This document shows positions 8,133 to 17,245 of a stretch of DNA of 64,000 nucleotides, in pieces (position 1 is the stretch's first letter; every line of letters starts with the position of its first letter). Location of the stretch: assembly GCF_024273235.1 (NCBI RefSeq), contig NZ_JANBVH010000023.1, positions 1-64,000 on the forward strand. The letters are read 5' to 3'. The notes under the pieces were generated by a model. That model searched no databases and was not told where the DNA came from. It saw only the letters and a program-made list of their open reading frames with translations. The translations under genes were made by a program, and so were the position numbers. The DNA is from Sphingomonas faeni (GTDB lineage Bacteria; Pseudomonadota; Alphaproteobacteria; Sphingomonadales; Sphingomonadaceae).

Positions 8133-10961
8133 ATGACACGCAAACTGGGCGCGCTTGCCGGCGTCGCTGCAATCGCCCTCGTCTCGCCCGCGTTTGCGCA
8201 GGCGCAGCGGCCGACGCCCGCAGCCAAGCCCGCCCCGGTCGCCGACCTCGTCAAGTCGGTGGATATCCCCTACCAGCAGTTCACGCTGAAGAACGGCCTG
8301 CGCGTCGTCGTGCATACCGATCGCAAGGCGCCGGTCGTGGCGGTGTCGGTCTGGTATAATGTCGGGTCGAAGTTCGAACCCAAGGGCAAGACCGGCTTCG
8401 CGCATCTCTTCGAGCATCTGATGTTCAACGGCTCCGAGAACGCGCCCGGCGATTTCTTCGAGCCGCTGAAACAGGTCGGTGCGACCGACTTCAACGGCAC
8501 GACCTATTTCGATCGCACCAATTATTTCGAGACGGTGCCGACCGCGGCGCTCGATCGTGCGCTGTTCCTCGAATCCGACCGGATGGGCTATCTCACCGGC
8601 GCGATCACGCAGGGCGTGCTCGACGAGCAGCGCGGCGTCGTCCAGAACGAAAAGCGCCAGGGCGACAACCAGCCCTACGGCCTGACCCAGTACAAGATCA
8701 CCGAGGGTCTGTTCCCGGCGGATCATCCGTACGGCCACACCACGATCGGCTCGATGGCGGATCTCGATGCGGCGTCGCTGCAGACCGTGAAGGACTGGTT
8801 CAAGGATCATTACGGCCCGAACAACGCGGTGCTGGTGCTGGCCGGCGACGTCGATGCGGCGACCGCAAAGACGCTGGCGGAGAAGTATTTCGGCGGTATC
8901 CCGAAGGGGCCGGAGAGCATCGTGCCGCCGGCGCCGATCCCGACCCTGCCTGCGCCGGTGAGCGAGACGATCAAGGACCGCGTCGCCGCGGTGATGATCA
9001 GCCGCAACTGGGTGGTGCCCGGCCTGAATGACAAGGACGGCACCGCGCTGGATGTCGCGGCGGGCGTGCTCGGCGGGCTCGCCAGCAGCCGGTTCGATAC
9101 CGCGTTGGTCAAGAAGGAGAAGCTCGTCGTCAGCATCGCGGCGTATAACCGCAGCTTCAGCCAGCTCGGGATGTTCGGTATCCGCGCGATCGTCCGGCAG
9201 GGGGTCGACCCCGCGCTCGTGTCGAAGCGCATCGACGAGATCATGGCGGACTTCCTCAAGAACGGGCCGACCGCCGACGAAGTCAGCCGCGTCGCGACGA
9301 CGACCGCGGCAAACACGATGGAGGGCCTGGAATCGGTCGGCGGCTTCGGCGGCAAGGCGGTGACGCTGGCCGAGGGCGCGCTGTATTCGAACGATCCCGG
9401 CTTCTACAAGAAACAGCTCCTGCAACTGGCCGCCGAGACGCCGGCGAGCGTCCGCGCGGCGGCGGCGAAGTGGCTGTCGCGCCCGGCCTATTCGCTGACC
9501 GTCGTGCCGGGGCCGCGCGATGCCTATGCCAACGCGGTGGTGCCGCCCAAGGCCGACGTTCCGCCTGCGCCCGATGTCCCGTTCAAGGGTACGCGGGGGC
9601 CATTGCCCGCGGTCGGCACCGTCGCAGGCCTCAGCTTCCCGACCGTCGAGCGCACGCGCCTCGCGAACGGCATCGAGGTCGTCTACGCACAGCGCGCCGC
9701 CGTGCCGGTGACGCAGGCGGTGTTGAGCTTCGATGCAGGCGTGGCGGCGGACGTGCCGGGCAAGCTCGGTACGCAGCAACTGACGCTGGCGATGATGGAC
9801 GAGGGCACGCCGACGCGGGATTCGGTCGCGCTGGCAGAGGCCAAGGAGCGGCTGGGCGCGGATATCGGCACGGGCGCGTCGAACGACCGGACCTTCCTGT
9901 CGCTCCAGGTGCCGAGTGCGAACCTGGCGCCTGCGGTCGACCTGTTCGCCGATATCGCGCAGAATCCGGCGTTCGCGGATGCCGAGGTCGCGCGCGTCAA
10001 GAACCAGCAACTCGCGCAGATCGCGCAGGAGCTGACCAGTCCGCAGGGGCTGGCCACGCGCGTCCTGCCCAAGCTGCTCGGGCCGACCTCGCCCTATGCC
10101 AAGGCGCAGGGCAGCGGCGATCCGAAGGCGGTGGCGGCGCTGACGCGTGCCGATCTGGTCGCATTCCAGCAGGCCTGGCTGAGGCCGGACAAGGCGAAGA
10201 TCTTCGTCGTCAGCGATCGTCCGCTCGCCGAGGTGAAGGCAGCGCTCGATACGCGGTTCGGGACGTGGCGGCCGACCGGCGCGCCCGGCGTGAAGGCCTT
10301 CCCCGCGACCGTGACGCCGTCCGCGCCGAAGATCGTGCTGATCGACCGGCCGGACAGCCCGCAGTCGCTGATCCTCGCGGGCGTGCCGACGGGCTTGAAG
10401 GGCACGCAGGACCTGTTGCCGATCGCGACCGCGAACGATGCGCTCGGCGGCAGCTTCCTCGGCCGCGCCAACATGGATCTGCGCGAGACCAAGCACTGGT
10501 CCTATGGCGTCTCGGGGCGGTTCCAGCAGAACGAGCAGGCCGCGCCCTATGTCCTGTCGGCGCCGGTGCAGGCGGACCAGACCGGCCCGTCGATCGCTGC
10601 GCTTCGCGACGACATCGGCGCGTTCCTCGGCAAGGAGCCGATGACGCAGGCGGAGTTCGACCGTGCGATCAACGGCGCGATCCGCTCGCTGTCGGGCAAT
10701 TTCGAGACGTCCGACGCGGTGCTGGCTGCGATGCAGCAGAACGACCTGCTCAAGCGGCCCGACGATTACTACGCGACGATCACGCAGCGCTATCAAGGGC
10801 TTAACCTGCCGCAACTCAACACGGCGATCCAGCAGGCGCTTGATCCGAAGAAGACGATCTGGGTCGTGGTCGGCGATGCGAAGACGGTGCGGCCGCAGCT
10901 TGACAGCATCGGCCTGCCGGTCGAGGTCATCCCCGCGGCGTCGGTTGCCGGCGCCAATTAA
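8133..10961 (+). CDS. M16-family zinc metallopeptidase (two-domain, exported)
   Basis: A 942-residue insulinase/pitrilysin-type protease with a signal peptide (LAGVAAIALVSPAFAQAQ), so periplasmic or secreted. The inverted zinc motif HLFEH is at residues 91-95, and EQRGVVQNEKRQ downstream carries the third ligand. The C-terminal M16 half (after about residue 510) lacks an HxxEH motif, as is usual for the second half of these clam-shell enzymes. The frame is open upstream to 7791, but that part overlaps the receptor gene and is not conserved-looking; ATG 8133 gives the signal peptide. It sits behind a TonB receptor, so degradation of imported peptides is plausible but not shown. Confidence 0.92.
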   Translation: MTRKLGALAGVAAIALVSPAFAQAQRPTPAAKPAPVADLVKSVDIPYQQFTLKNGLRVVVHTDRKAPVVAVSVWYNVGSKFEPKGKTGFAHLFEHLMFNGSENAPGDFFEPLKQVGATDFNGTTYFDRTNYFETVPTAALDRALFLESDRMGYLTGAITQGVLDEQRGVVQNEKRQGDNQPYGLTQYKITEGLFPADHPYGHTTIGSMADLDAASLQTVKDWFKDHYGPNNAVLVLAGDVDAATAKTLAEKYFGGIPKGPESIVPPAPIPTLPAPVSETIKDRVAAVMISRNWVVPGLNDKDGTALDVAAGVLGGLASSRFDTALVKKEKLVVSIAAYNRSFSQLGMFGIRAIVRQGVDPALVSKRIDEIMADFLKNGPTADEVSRVATTTAANTMEGLESVGGFGGKAVTLAEGALYSNDPGFYKKQLLQLAAETPASVRAAAAKWLSRPAYSLTVVPGPRDAYANAVVPPKADVPPAPDVPFKGTRGPLPAVGTVAGLSFPTVERTRLANGIEVVYAQRAAVPVTQAVLSFDAGVAADVPGKLGTQQLTLAMMDEGTPTRDSVALAEAKERLGADIGTGASNDRTFLSLQVPSANLAPAVDLFADIAQNPAFADAEVARVKNQQLAQIAQELTSPQGLATRVLPKLLGPTSPYAKAQGSGDPKAVAALTRADLVAFQQAWLRPDKAKIFVVSDRPLAEVKAALDTRFGTWRPTGAPGVKAFPATVTPSAPKIVLIDRPDSPQSLILAGVPTGLKGTQDLLPIATANDALGGSFLGRANMDLRETKHWSYGVSGRFQQNEQAAPYVLSAPVQADQTGPSIAALRDDIGAFLGKEPMTQAEFDRAINGAIRSLSGNFETSDAVLAAMQQNDLLKRPDDYYATITQRYQGLNLPQLNTAIQQALDPKKTIWVVVGDAKTVRPQLDSIGLPVEVIPAASVAGAN

Positions 10962-11005
10962 TCGAAAGAGCCCGGGCGTTCCGGGCGGTAATCGGAGAGA
11001 GAGCA

Positions 11006-11305
11006 ATGGCAAACGTCGATGGCAGCTGGGATTGCGTGGTCAAATCGCCGCTGGGCGACCAGAAGATGACGCTGACCGTCAACAGCGCCGGCAGCAATTT
11101 CACCGGCGCGGTATCGGGCGCGATGGGCGGCATGGACGTCACCGGCGAGGTCGATGGCGACACGATCACCTGGAAGCAGAGCATGACCGTGCCGATGCCG
11201 ATGACGCTCGACTGCAAGGCGACCGTCGAGGACGACGTCCTCAAGGGCAGCGTCGCAGCCGGCGCCTTTGGCAGCTTCCCGCTGACCGGCACGCGGACGG
11301 CGTAA
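11006..11305 (+). CDS. Small conserved-looking protein of unknown function
   Basis: A 99-residue soluble protein with a good ribosome site (GGAGAGAGAG just before ATG 11006) and 44 bp after the M16 gene, so probably in the same transcript. The sequence alternates beta-type stretches (GSWDCVVKSPLGDQKMTLTV, TGEVDGDTITWKQ) and ends in FPLTGTRTA. This resembles small all-beta proteins that share a DGxWxx...TGxR pattern with lipocalin-like folds. There is no signal peptide and no catalytic motif. It is a real gene by codon pattern and ribosome site; function unknown. Confidence 0.75.
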   Translation: MANVDGSWDCVVKSPLGDQKMTLTVNSAGSNFTGAVSGAMGGMDVTGEVDGDTITWKQSMTVPMPMTLDCKATVEDDVLKGSVAAGAFGSFPLTGTRTA

Positions 11306-11366
11306 CGGTCTGGCGTGGCGACCGTGAACCTCTGTCTGCCCCGCCTGCCTTCGTCCGTCTCGCGAC

Positions 11367-11450
11367 CGTCATCCCAGCGAGAGCCGGGATCTCACCGAGC
11401 GGCCACCGGCGCTCGCCAAGCGGGAGACCCCAGCTTCCGCTGGGGTGACG
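11367..11450. repeat. Paired palindromic intergenic repeat
   Basis: Two hairpin-forming units (CATCCCAGCG...GGGAT and ACCCCAGCTTCCGCTGGGGT) are flanked by CGTCA/TGACG ends. They sit between the 99-residue gene and the CocE-type hydrolase gene. The same palindrome family recurs at 17246-17734, 36817-36895 and 41265-41352. It could end transcription of the upstream genes. Confidence 0.7.
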
Positions 11451-11571
11451 ATATTTGGCGGAGGGTGATCACGCGATCGATACACTAGCTACACTATGGG
11501 AGGGGCTCGTCTTTCCGACACGGCAAGGCGAGCCTTTTTCTTTTTCAGTCCGGGAGGGAAGGAAGAAGAAA

Positions 11572-13485
11572 ATGAAGTTTACGCCCCGTTTGCTCAATGC
11601 CTGCGCGATCGCCGCGCTTGCTGCCGCTACAATCACCCCCGCGACCGCGCAGAATTACGACGAACGCCCCGCCAAGATGGCGCCGCGCGACGTCGGCTAC
11701 GACTATGTCCGCAAAGTCGTCGAGATCCCGATGCGCGACGGGGTGAAGCTGCACACCGTCATCATCGTGCCCAAGGGCGCGAAGGACGCCGGCATCCTGA
11801 TGACGCGCACGCCCTATGACGCCGACGGCCAGACCAAGGTTGACAGCGGCACCTATGCGGGCATCCTCGCGCACGGCGATGGCGCTGGCGACGTGATCGC
11901 CGCGGCGGGCTATATCCGCGTGATCCAGGACGTCCGCGGGATGCACGGGTCGGAGGGCATCTACATGATGAACCCGGCGCGCGCCGGCACGGCCCAGAAC
12001 CCGACCAAGACCGACGACTCCACCGACACCTACGACACGATCGACTGGCTGGTTAAGCACGTCCCGGAATCGAACGGCCGCGTTGGGATCAGCGGGATCA
12101 GCTATGACGGCTTCCTCCCGCTGATGGCGCTGATCAACCCGCATCCGGCGCTGAAGGTCTCGGTGCCGATGAACCCGATGGTCGATGGCTGGCGCGGCGA
12201 CGACTGGTTCCACAACGGCGCCTTCCGCGAGGGGATGATGCCGTACATCCTCGGGCAGGAGGCGACCAAGGACGCCGGCACGCCGTGGATCACCGACACC
12301 GCCGACGATTACGACTATTACCTCAAGGGCGGCTCGGCGGGCGCGATCGGCAAGGCGCAGGGCCTCGACCAGCTCGGCTTCTGGCGCAAGATCACGCAGC
12401 ATCCCGCCTATGACTCGTTCTGGTCGACGCAGGCGATGGACACCGTGCTCGCCGGCCAGCCGCTGAAGGTGCCGACGCTGATCGTCGGCGGCCTGTGGGA
12501 TCAGGAGGATATCTACGGCGCGCCCGCGGTGTATCGCGCGCTCGAGCCCAAGGACACCGCCAACGACATGGTCTATCTGTCGATGGGCCCCTGGTATCAC
12601 GGGCAGGAGGTCGGCAACGGCAGTGCGCTGGGCGCGATCAAATGGGATGCAGACACCGCCAAATGGTGGCGCTGGCACGTCCTCGCGCCGTTCCTCGCGC
12701 ATTATCTGAAGAGCGACCAGCCGGCGATGGACGTCGCGCCGGTGACGATGTTCCAGTCCGGGCGCAACGAGTGGCAGAAGCTCCAGAGCTGGCCGACCGC
12801 GCAGACTCTGGGCACGCCGCTCTACCTGAAGCCCGGCGGCGCGCTCGGCTTCCAGGCGGCGGCGGGCGCGGCGACGACCGCGGACTATATCTCCGATCCG
12901 GCAACCCCGGTCAGCTACCGCGTGCGCCCGACGCTGCCGACCTATGCGAGCGGATCGACCTGGAAACAGTGGCTGGTCGACGATCAGCGCGCGGTGTCCG
13001 GCCGTCCCGACGTGCTGACCTTCACCACCGACGCGCTGACTGCGCCGACGACGATCGCCGGCGTTCCGGAAGTGAACCTGACCGCCTCGACCAGCGGCAC
13101 CGACAGCGACTGGGTGGTGAAGCTGATCGACGTGTATCCGGACGTCTATCCCGGCGACAAGGCGATGGCCGGCTATCAGTTGTCGGTCGCGATGGACATC
13201 TTCCGCGGGCGCTACCGTGAGGATCTGGCCGTTGCCAAGCCGATCGCCGCCAATGTGCCGCTCAAGTACAAGTTCGCGCTGCCGACGACCAATCACGTGT
13301 TCCTGCCGGGGCACAAGATCATGGTGCAGGTTCAGTCGAGCTGGTTCCCGCTCTACGATCGCAACCCGCAGACCTTCGTCCCGAACATCTTCTTCGCGCA
13401 ACCCAAGGATTACGTGAAGGCGACGCAGAAGATCACCGTCGCGGGCCCCGATGAGAGCTATATCAGCCTGCCCCTGGTACGCTGA
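11572..13485 (+). CDS. CocE/NonD hydrolase, alpha-amino-acid ester hydrolase-like
   Basis: A 637-residue exported serine hydrolase (signal peptide ending ATITPATA|Q). It has an N-terminal alpha/beta-hydrolase domain, a cap, and a C-terminal jelly-roll of the X-Pro dipeptidyl-peptidase type. The nucleophile is Ser177 in GISYDG, matching the GxSYxG motif. PMVDGWRGDDWF and the acidic GLWDQEDIYGA are features of alpha-amino-acid ester hydrolases, where an acidic cluster binds the substrate amino group; cocaine esterases lack it. These enzymes hydrolyse or acylate beta-lactams with alpha-amino side chains and amino-acid esters. ATG 11572 lies just after an A/G-rich ribosome site. The natural substrate is unknown. 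Confidence 0.87.
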   Translation: MKFTPRLLNACAIAALAAATITPATAQNYDERPAKMAPRDVGYDYVRKVVEIPMRDGVKLHTVIIVPKGAKDAGILMTRTPYDADGQTKVDSGTYAGILAHGDGAGDVIAAAGYIRVIQDVRGMHGSEGIYMMNPARAGTAQNPTKTDDSTDTYDTIDWLVKHVPESNGRVGISGISYDGFLPLMALINPHPALKVSVPMNPMVDGWRGDDWFHNGAFREGMMPYILGQEATKDAGTPWITDTADDYDYYLKGGSAGAIGKAQGLDQLGFWRKITQHPAYDSFWSTQAMDTVLAGQPLKVPTLIVGGLWDQEDIYGAPAVYRALEPKDTANDMVYLSMGPWYHGQEVGNGSALGAIKWDADTAKWWRWHVLAPFLAHYLKSDQPAMDVAPVTMFQSGRNEWQKLQSWPTAQTLGTPLYLKPGGALGFQAAAGAATTADYISDPATPVSYRVRPTLPTYASGSTWKQWLVDDQRAVSGRPDVLTFTTDALTAPTTIAGVPEVNLTASTSGTDSDWVVKLIDVYPDVYPGDKAMAGYQLSVAMDIFRGRYREDLAVAKPIAANVPLKYKFALPTTNHVFLPGHKIMVQVQSSWFPLYDRNPQTFVPNIFFAQPKDYVKATQKITVAGPDESYISLPLVR

Positions 13486-13494
13486 AACTCCTGC

Positions 13495-13511
13495 ATCGCA
13501 CCGGGTGCGAT
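13495..13511. terminator. Short inverted repeat after the hydrolase gene
   Basis: Perfect 8-bp arms ATCGCACC/GGTGCGAT are separated by one base, ten bases after the hydrolase stop. There is no T-run, so it is at best a weak terminator or an operator for the leader and fusion gene that follow. Confidence 0.35.
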
Positions 13512-13590
13512 CCGGGGTGATGTAAGGAAATGACTATCCTGCATATATTGGCGTTTGCTCGCGTAACTGGTTCTTAGGAGGCGGTGGGGC

Positions 13591-13626
13591 ATGGACCTGT
13601 CGTACAACAGACCGGATCGCCGATGA
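13591..13626 (+). CDS. 11-codon leader peptide overlapping the next start
   Basis: ATG 13591 follows a perfect AGGAGG (13576-13581) at nine bases. It opens an 11-codon frame (MDLSYNRPDRR) whose TGA stop overlaps the ATG of the aminotransferase-flavoprotein gene in an ATGA junction. The downstream gene has no ribosome site of its own close by, so translation is probably coupled through this leader. It could also be a genuine short peptide product. The arrangement is seen directly; the role is inferred. Confidence 0.5.
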   Translation: MDLSYNRPDRR

Positions 13627-16133
13627 AACGCCTCCCCCTGATCGCGCCGAACCCGCCGCGGCTGAGCGAGCATCTCGATGCACTGCGCCGGGTCGAGGCG
13701 TCGGGGGTGTTCAGCAACAACGGTCCCGAGGTTCGCAAGTTCGAGGCCGGGGTGACGGACGCACTGTTCGGCGGGCACGGTGCGTGTCTCGCGGTCGGCA
13801 ACGCCACATTGGGGCTGATGCTCGCGATCCGCCACGCATCGGGGATGCGGACGGGCGGACTGGACCCCAAGCAGGGCACGTTGGCGCTGATGCCCGCACT
13901 CACCTTCGCCGCGACCGCGCAGGCGGCGGCGTGGGCGGGGCTGACGCCGCTGGTCTGCGATATCGATCCGGACGACTGGGGTGCCTGCGCGCTGGAGGAG
14001 GAGCGGTTGCTCCAGCGTCATGGTGAGCGGATCGGCGTGGTCGTGCCCTATGCGACGTTCGGCAATGCGATCGACCTCGACCGCTACGTGCATTTCCAGC
14101 GGCGCTACGGCGTCGGCGTGGTCGTCGATGCGGCCTCGTCGCTCGGTACGCTCGACGATGCGGGGCTGGGCTTCGGTGCCCGTGCGCCGTTCGCGGTGGT
14201 CCATTCGATGCACGCGACCAAGACGTTCGCGGTCGGCGAGGGCGGGCTGATCCACAGCGGCGACGTCGACCTGATCGCGACGCTGCGCTCGATGGGCAAT
14301 TTCGGGTTCGAGGGCAGCCGCAACGCGACGCTGCCGGGGATCAATGCCAAGCTGCCGGAGATCACCGCGATCATCGCGCAGGCCAAGCTCGCCGAGATCG
14401 ACGCGATCGCCGATCACCGCGCGGTGCTGGACGACACCTACCGCGCGACGCTGCCCGATTTCCAGTTCCAGGCGGTCTCGGGGCGGCGGCGCGCGATGCA
14501 GTTCATGCCCGTTCTCCTCCCCGAGCATATCGCGCATCACCGCGACGCGATCGTCGAGAGCATCGAGGCGGACGGCATCGGCTGTGGCCGCTATTTCAGC
14601 CCACATCTCGGCGAACAGCCCTGGTTCCAGGCGACCGCGATGATCGAGCCGACCCCGGTTGCGGACAGGATCGCGGGGCGGATGCTGTCGCTGCCGATCA
14701 CCGACGCGATGTCGATCGAGGACGCGCGGCGGGCGGCGACCGCGCTGGCCTCGGCGTGCGCGGCGATTCTCCGGCCGCGCGATCGGCGGGCGTCGGTGCG
14801 CGGCCCTGGTGGCGCCATCGCCTCGGTCGTCGTGATCGGCGGCGGTCCCGCGGGGACGGCGATGCTGACCTCGGCGACCAAGCGCGGCCTGCTCCCCGAT
14901 CTCGCCGCGTCGGGGCTGATGGTGATCGAGCGCGGCAACGCGATCGGTGGCGGGCGGCTCGGGCGCTATGCGATCACCTCCGATTCGACCGCGCAGACCT
15001 TCCTGACCGCGGTGCGCGCCAACGTGCATCCCGAACTCGCGCGGCTGGTCGATCACCCCGCCGGGCGTGCGGTCGCGGCGCATGAGGGCGCATTGGGCGT
15101 GCCGCTGACCGAGGTCGGGCCGCTCTTGCGCGCGACCGGCGACCGGCTGACCGACATCGTCCGCGAGAATGGCGGCACCGTGCTGACCGGGCACGAGGCG
15201 CTGGGTGCGAAACGTGTCGGCGACGGCTTGTGGAGCGTCCAGGTCCGCCGGCTGGCCGATGGCCACGTCTTCGACCAGCTCGCGCGCAACGTCGTCGTCG
15301 CGACCGGCGGTCACCAGCCGCTCGACCGGCTCGCGACGCAGCGCGTTGCGGGGGCCAGCCTGGTCGATCTCGCGAGCGGACGGCTGCTCCAGTCGGACGA
15401 CGTGCTGACCGTCGGCGGGTTCGAGAAGGTCGCGGATATCCTGACCGGCAGGCGCAACCCGAAGATCGCGGTGATCGGCGGCTCGACCAGCGCGCTGACG
15501 ACGATCGCGCTGCTGCTGAAGAGCCAGCCGGCGCTGCCGCTCGGGGCAGGGGCCGTCACGCTGTTGCACCGCCGGCCCCTGCGCCCCTTCTATCATTCGG
15601 TCGAGGCGGCGCATGCCGAGGGGTTCACCGATTTCGGCCCCGACGACATCTGCCCGGTGTCGGGGTTCGTCTACCGCCTCGCCGGCTTCCGCCTCGAGGC
15701 GCGCGATCTGGTGCTGCGGATGCTCGGCATCGACGGTCGCGCGCCCGATCCCCGCGTGACGCTGCACCGCATTTCGGGCGACGACGACGCTCGCGCACGG
15801 GCGGCGATCGAGGAAGCGGATCTGGTCGTTGCCGCGCTTGGCTATCGCCCGATCGGCATGCCCGTAGTCGATCGCGACGGGACCCAGATACCGCTCGCAG
15901 CGCATGACGGTCAGCCGATGGTCGATCGCCATTGCCGCGTGGTCGATGCCGACGGCGCACCGATCCCCGGACTCTACGGGCTGGGACTGGCGGCGGGTTT
16001 CGTGCCATGGGGACCGCTTGGCGGCGAGAGCAGTTTTTCGGGCCAGGCCAATGGCTTGTGGCTATGGCAGAACGATGTGGGGCTGATGATCATCGATCAG
16101 GTGATGGCGTCGAAGGCACTGGCGGCAGCGTGA
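13623..16133 (+). CDS. DegT/DnrJ/StrS aminotransferase fused to an FAD/NAD(P)-binding oxidoreductase
   Basis: A single 836-residue protein with two enzyme halves. Residues 1-~385 are a PLP-dependent DegT/DnrJ/EryC1/StrS aminotransferase: VFSNNGPEVRKFE at the N-terminus, VVDAASSLGTLDD for the cofactor Asp, and HSMHATKTFAVGEGG with Lys200 as the Schiff-base lysine. From about residue 400 the chain is a flavoprotein with a first dinucleotide motif VVVIGGGPAGTA, a second Rossmann motif IAVIGGSTSALTT near 614, and VVAALGYRP near 740. That layout resembles FAD/NADPH monooxygenases and related two-dinucleotide-domain flavoenzymes. Such aminotransferases usually act on keto-sugars. ATG 13623 matches the family N-terminus and overlaps the leader stop. 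The glycosyltransferase follows with a 4-base overlap. The reaction is unknown. Confidence 0.88.
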   Translation: MKRLPLIAPNPPRLSEHLDALRRVEASGVFSNNGPEVRKFEAGVTDALFGGHGACLAVGNATLGLMLAIRHASGMRTGGLDPKQGTLALMPALTFAATAQAAAWAGLTPLVCDIDPDDWGACALEEERLLQRHGERIGVVVPYATFGNAIDLDRYVHFQRRYGVGVVVDAASSLGTLDDAGLGFGARAPFAVVHSMHATKTFAVGEGGLIHSGDVDLIATLRSMGNFGFEGSRNATLPGINAKLPEITAIIAQAKLAEIDAIADHRAVLDDTYRATLPDFQFQAVSGRRRAMQFMPVLLPEHIAHHRDAIVESIEADGIGCGRYFSPHLGEQPWFQATAMIEPTPVADRIAGRMLSLPITDAMSIEDARRAATALASACAAILRPRDRRASVRGPGGAIASVVVIGGGPAGTAMLTSATKRGLLPDLAASGLMVIERGNAIGGGRLGRYAITSDSTAQTFLTAVRANVHPELARLVDHPAGRAVAAHEGALGVPLTEVGPLLRATGDRLTDIVRENGGTVLTGHEALGAKRVGDGLWSVQVRRLADGHVFDQLARNVVVATGGHQPLDRLATQRVAGASLVDLASGRLLQSDDVLTVGGFEKVADILTGRRNPKIAVIGGSTSALTTIALLLKSQPALPLGAGAVTLLHRRPLRPFYHSVEAAHAEGFTDFGPDDICPVSGFVYRLAGFRLEARDLVLRMLGIDGRAPDPRVTLHRISGDDDARARAAIEEADLVVAALGYRPIGMPVVDRDGTQIPLAAHDGQPMVDRHCRVVDADGAPIPGLYGLGLAAGFVPWGPLGGESSFSGQANGLWLWQNDVGLMIIDQVMASKALAAA

Positions 16134-17227
16134 CGTCGCGCGATCGAAACGCCGATCCCGCGGTCAGCGTGGTCATGGCCGCGTATAATGGCGCAGGGTT
16201 GATCGAGGAGACGCTCGCCAGCCTCCAGGCGCAGATTTTCGGCGATTTCGAGGTGATCGTGGTCGACGACTGCTCGACCGACGACACGCGCGAGGTGGTG
16301 CGCGCCTGGCCGGATCCGCGCGTGCGACTGGTCCAGATGGCGAAGAACGGCGGCCCGGTGCTCGCGCGCAACCGCGGTTTCGCGGAGGCGCGCGGGCGCT
16401 ACATCGCCGCGCTCGACCATGACGATATCTGCCGCCCCGATCGCTTCGCGCGGCAGGTGGCGTATCTCGACGCGCATCCCGACACCGTGCTGCTGGGCAC
16501 CGCTGCCGAACTTCTGACCGCAGGCGTGGTCGGCCCGTCCAGCTATGCGCCGACCACCACGCCCGCGCTGGTCGCGTGGCTGACCTGCATCGAGAATCCG
16601 CTGGTCTGGTCGTCGACGATGATGCGGACCGAGGTGGCGCGGCGGCTCGATCCGGTGACACGGCCCGAGCTCCTGTATGCCGAGGATTTCGACCTGTATC
16701 AGCGGATCCAGCATTTCGGCGCGATCGCGCGGCTCGACGAGGCGCTGGTGCTGTACCGCGTCCATCCCGGCGGCGTCTCGAAGCGCTTCGTCGATACGAT
16801 GGAGGCGGCCTCGGTCCGCGTCCTAACCGAACGCTATGCCCGGCTGTTCGACGATCGCGCGGAGCGGGTGGCGCGGCTGATCATGCTGCACAACATGGCC
16901 AAGCGCCCGGTCCCCGATCGCGCTGCGCTGGCGACGCTCGGCAGTGCGCTGAGCGTGATCCAGGCGGACTTCCTCGCAACGCACGACTGTTCCGCACACG
17001 ACATCCGCCTGATCCGTTGGGAAACCGCGCGACGCTGGGGCGATATCGGCCGGGCGGGTCTGCGCGCGGGAACGGTGCGGCTGGCGGACGTGCTGGCGGT
17101 GCGGCCCGATCATCTCGGGCTGGGCTATGCCGGACTGGAGGCGCTGCTCTGGTCGGGACTCATCGGCGGCGTCCGCCGCGCGCGCCGGCGGATGGAGCGG
17201 AGCCGGATGGCGGAGACTGCGGGGTAG
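16130..17227 (+). CDS. Family 2 glycosyltransferase
   Basis: A 365-residue GT-A fold glycosyltransferase that transfers a nucleotide-activated sugar to an unknown acceptor. It shows SVVMAAYNGAGLIEETLASL at the start, VIVVDDCSTDDT for nucleotide binding, the DxD-type ALDHDDICRPDRF, and LYAEDFDLYQRI for the catalytic-base region. There are no clear membrane helices. The start is GTG 16130 in a GTGA overlap with the fusion-gene stop, so the two are translated together and probably act in one pathway. The C-terminal ~130 residues are helical and basic (RRARRRMERSR). Acceptor and sugar are unknown. Confidence 0.9.
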   Translation: MTSRDRNADPAVSVVMAAYNGAGLIEETLASLQAQIFGDFEVIVVDDCSTDDTREVVRAWPDPRVRLVQMAKNGGPVLARNRGFAEARGRYIAALDHDDICRPDRFARQVAYLDAHPDTVLLGTAAELLTAGVVGPSSYAPTTTPALVAWLTCIENPLVWSSTMMRTEVARRLDPVTRPELLYAEDFDLYQRIQHFGAIARLDEALVLYRVHPGGVSKRFVDTMEAASVRVLTERYARLFDDRAERVARLIMLHNMAKRPVPDRAALATLGSALSVIQADFLATHDCSAHDIRLIRWETARRWGDIGRAGLRAGTVRLADVLAVRPDHLGLGYAGLEALLWSGLIGGVRRARRRMERSRMAETAG

Positions 17228-17245
17228 CAACCGCTCCAAAATCCC

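Noticed and set aside
7968..11012. A long minus-strand frame opposite the M16 peptidase
   Set aside because: Shadow of a GC-rich gene, no family motif.
13584..13623. GTG 13584 as start of the fusion gene
   Set aside because: Only two bases from AGGAGG, and the added residues do not match the DegT N-terminus.
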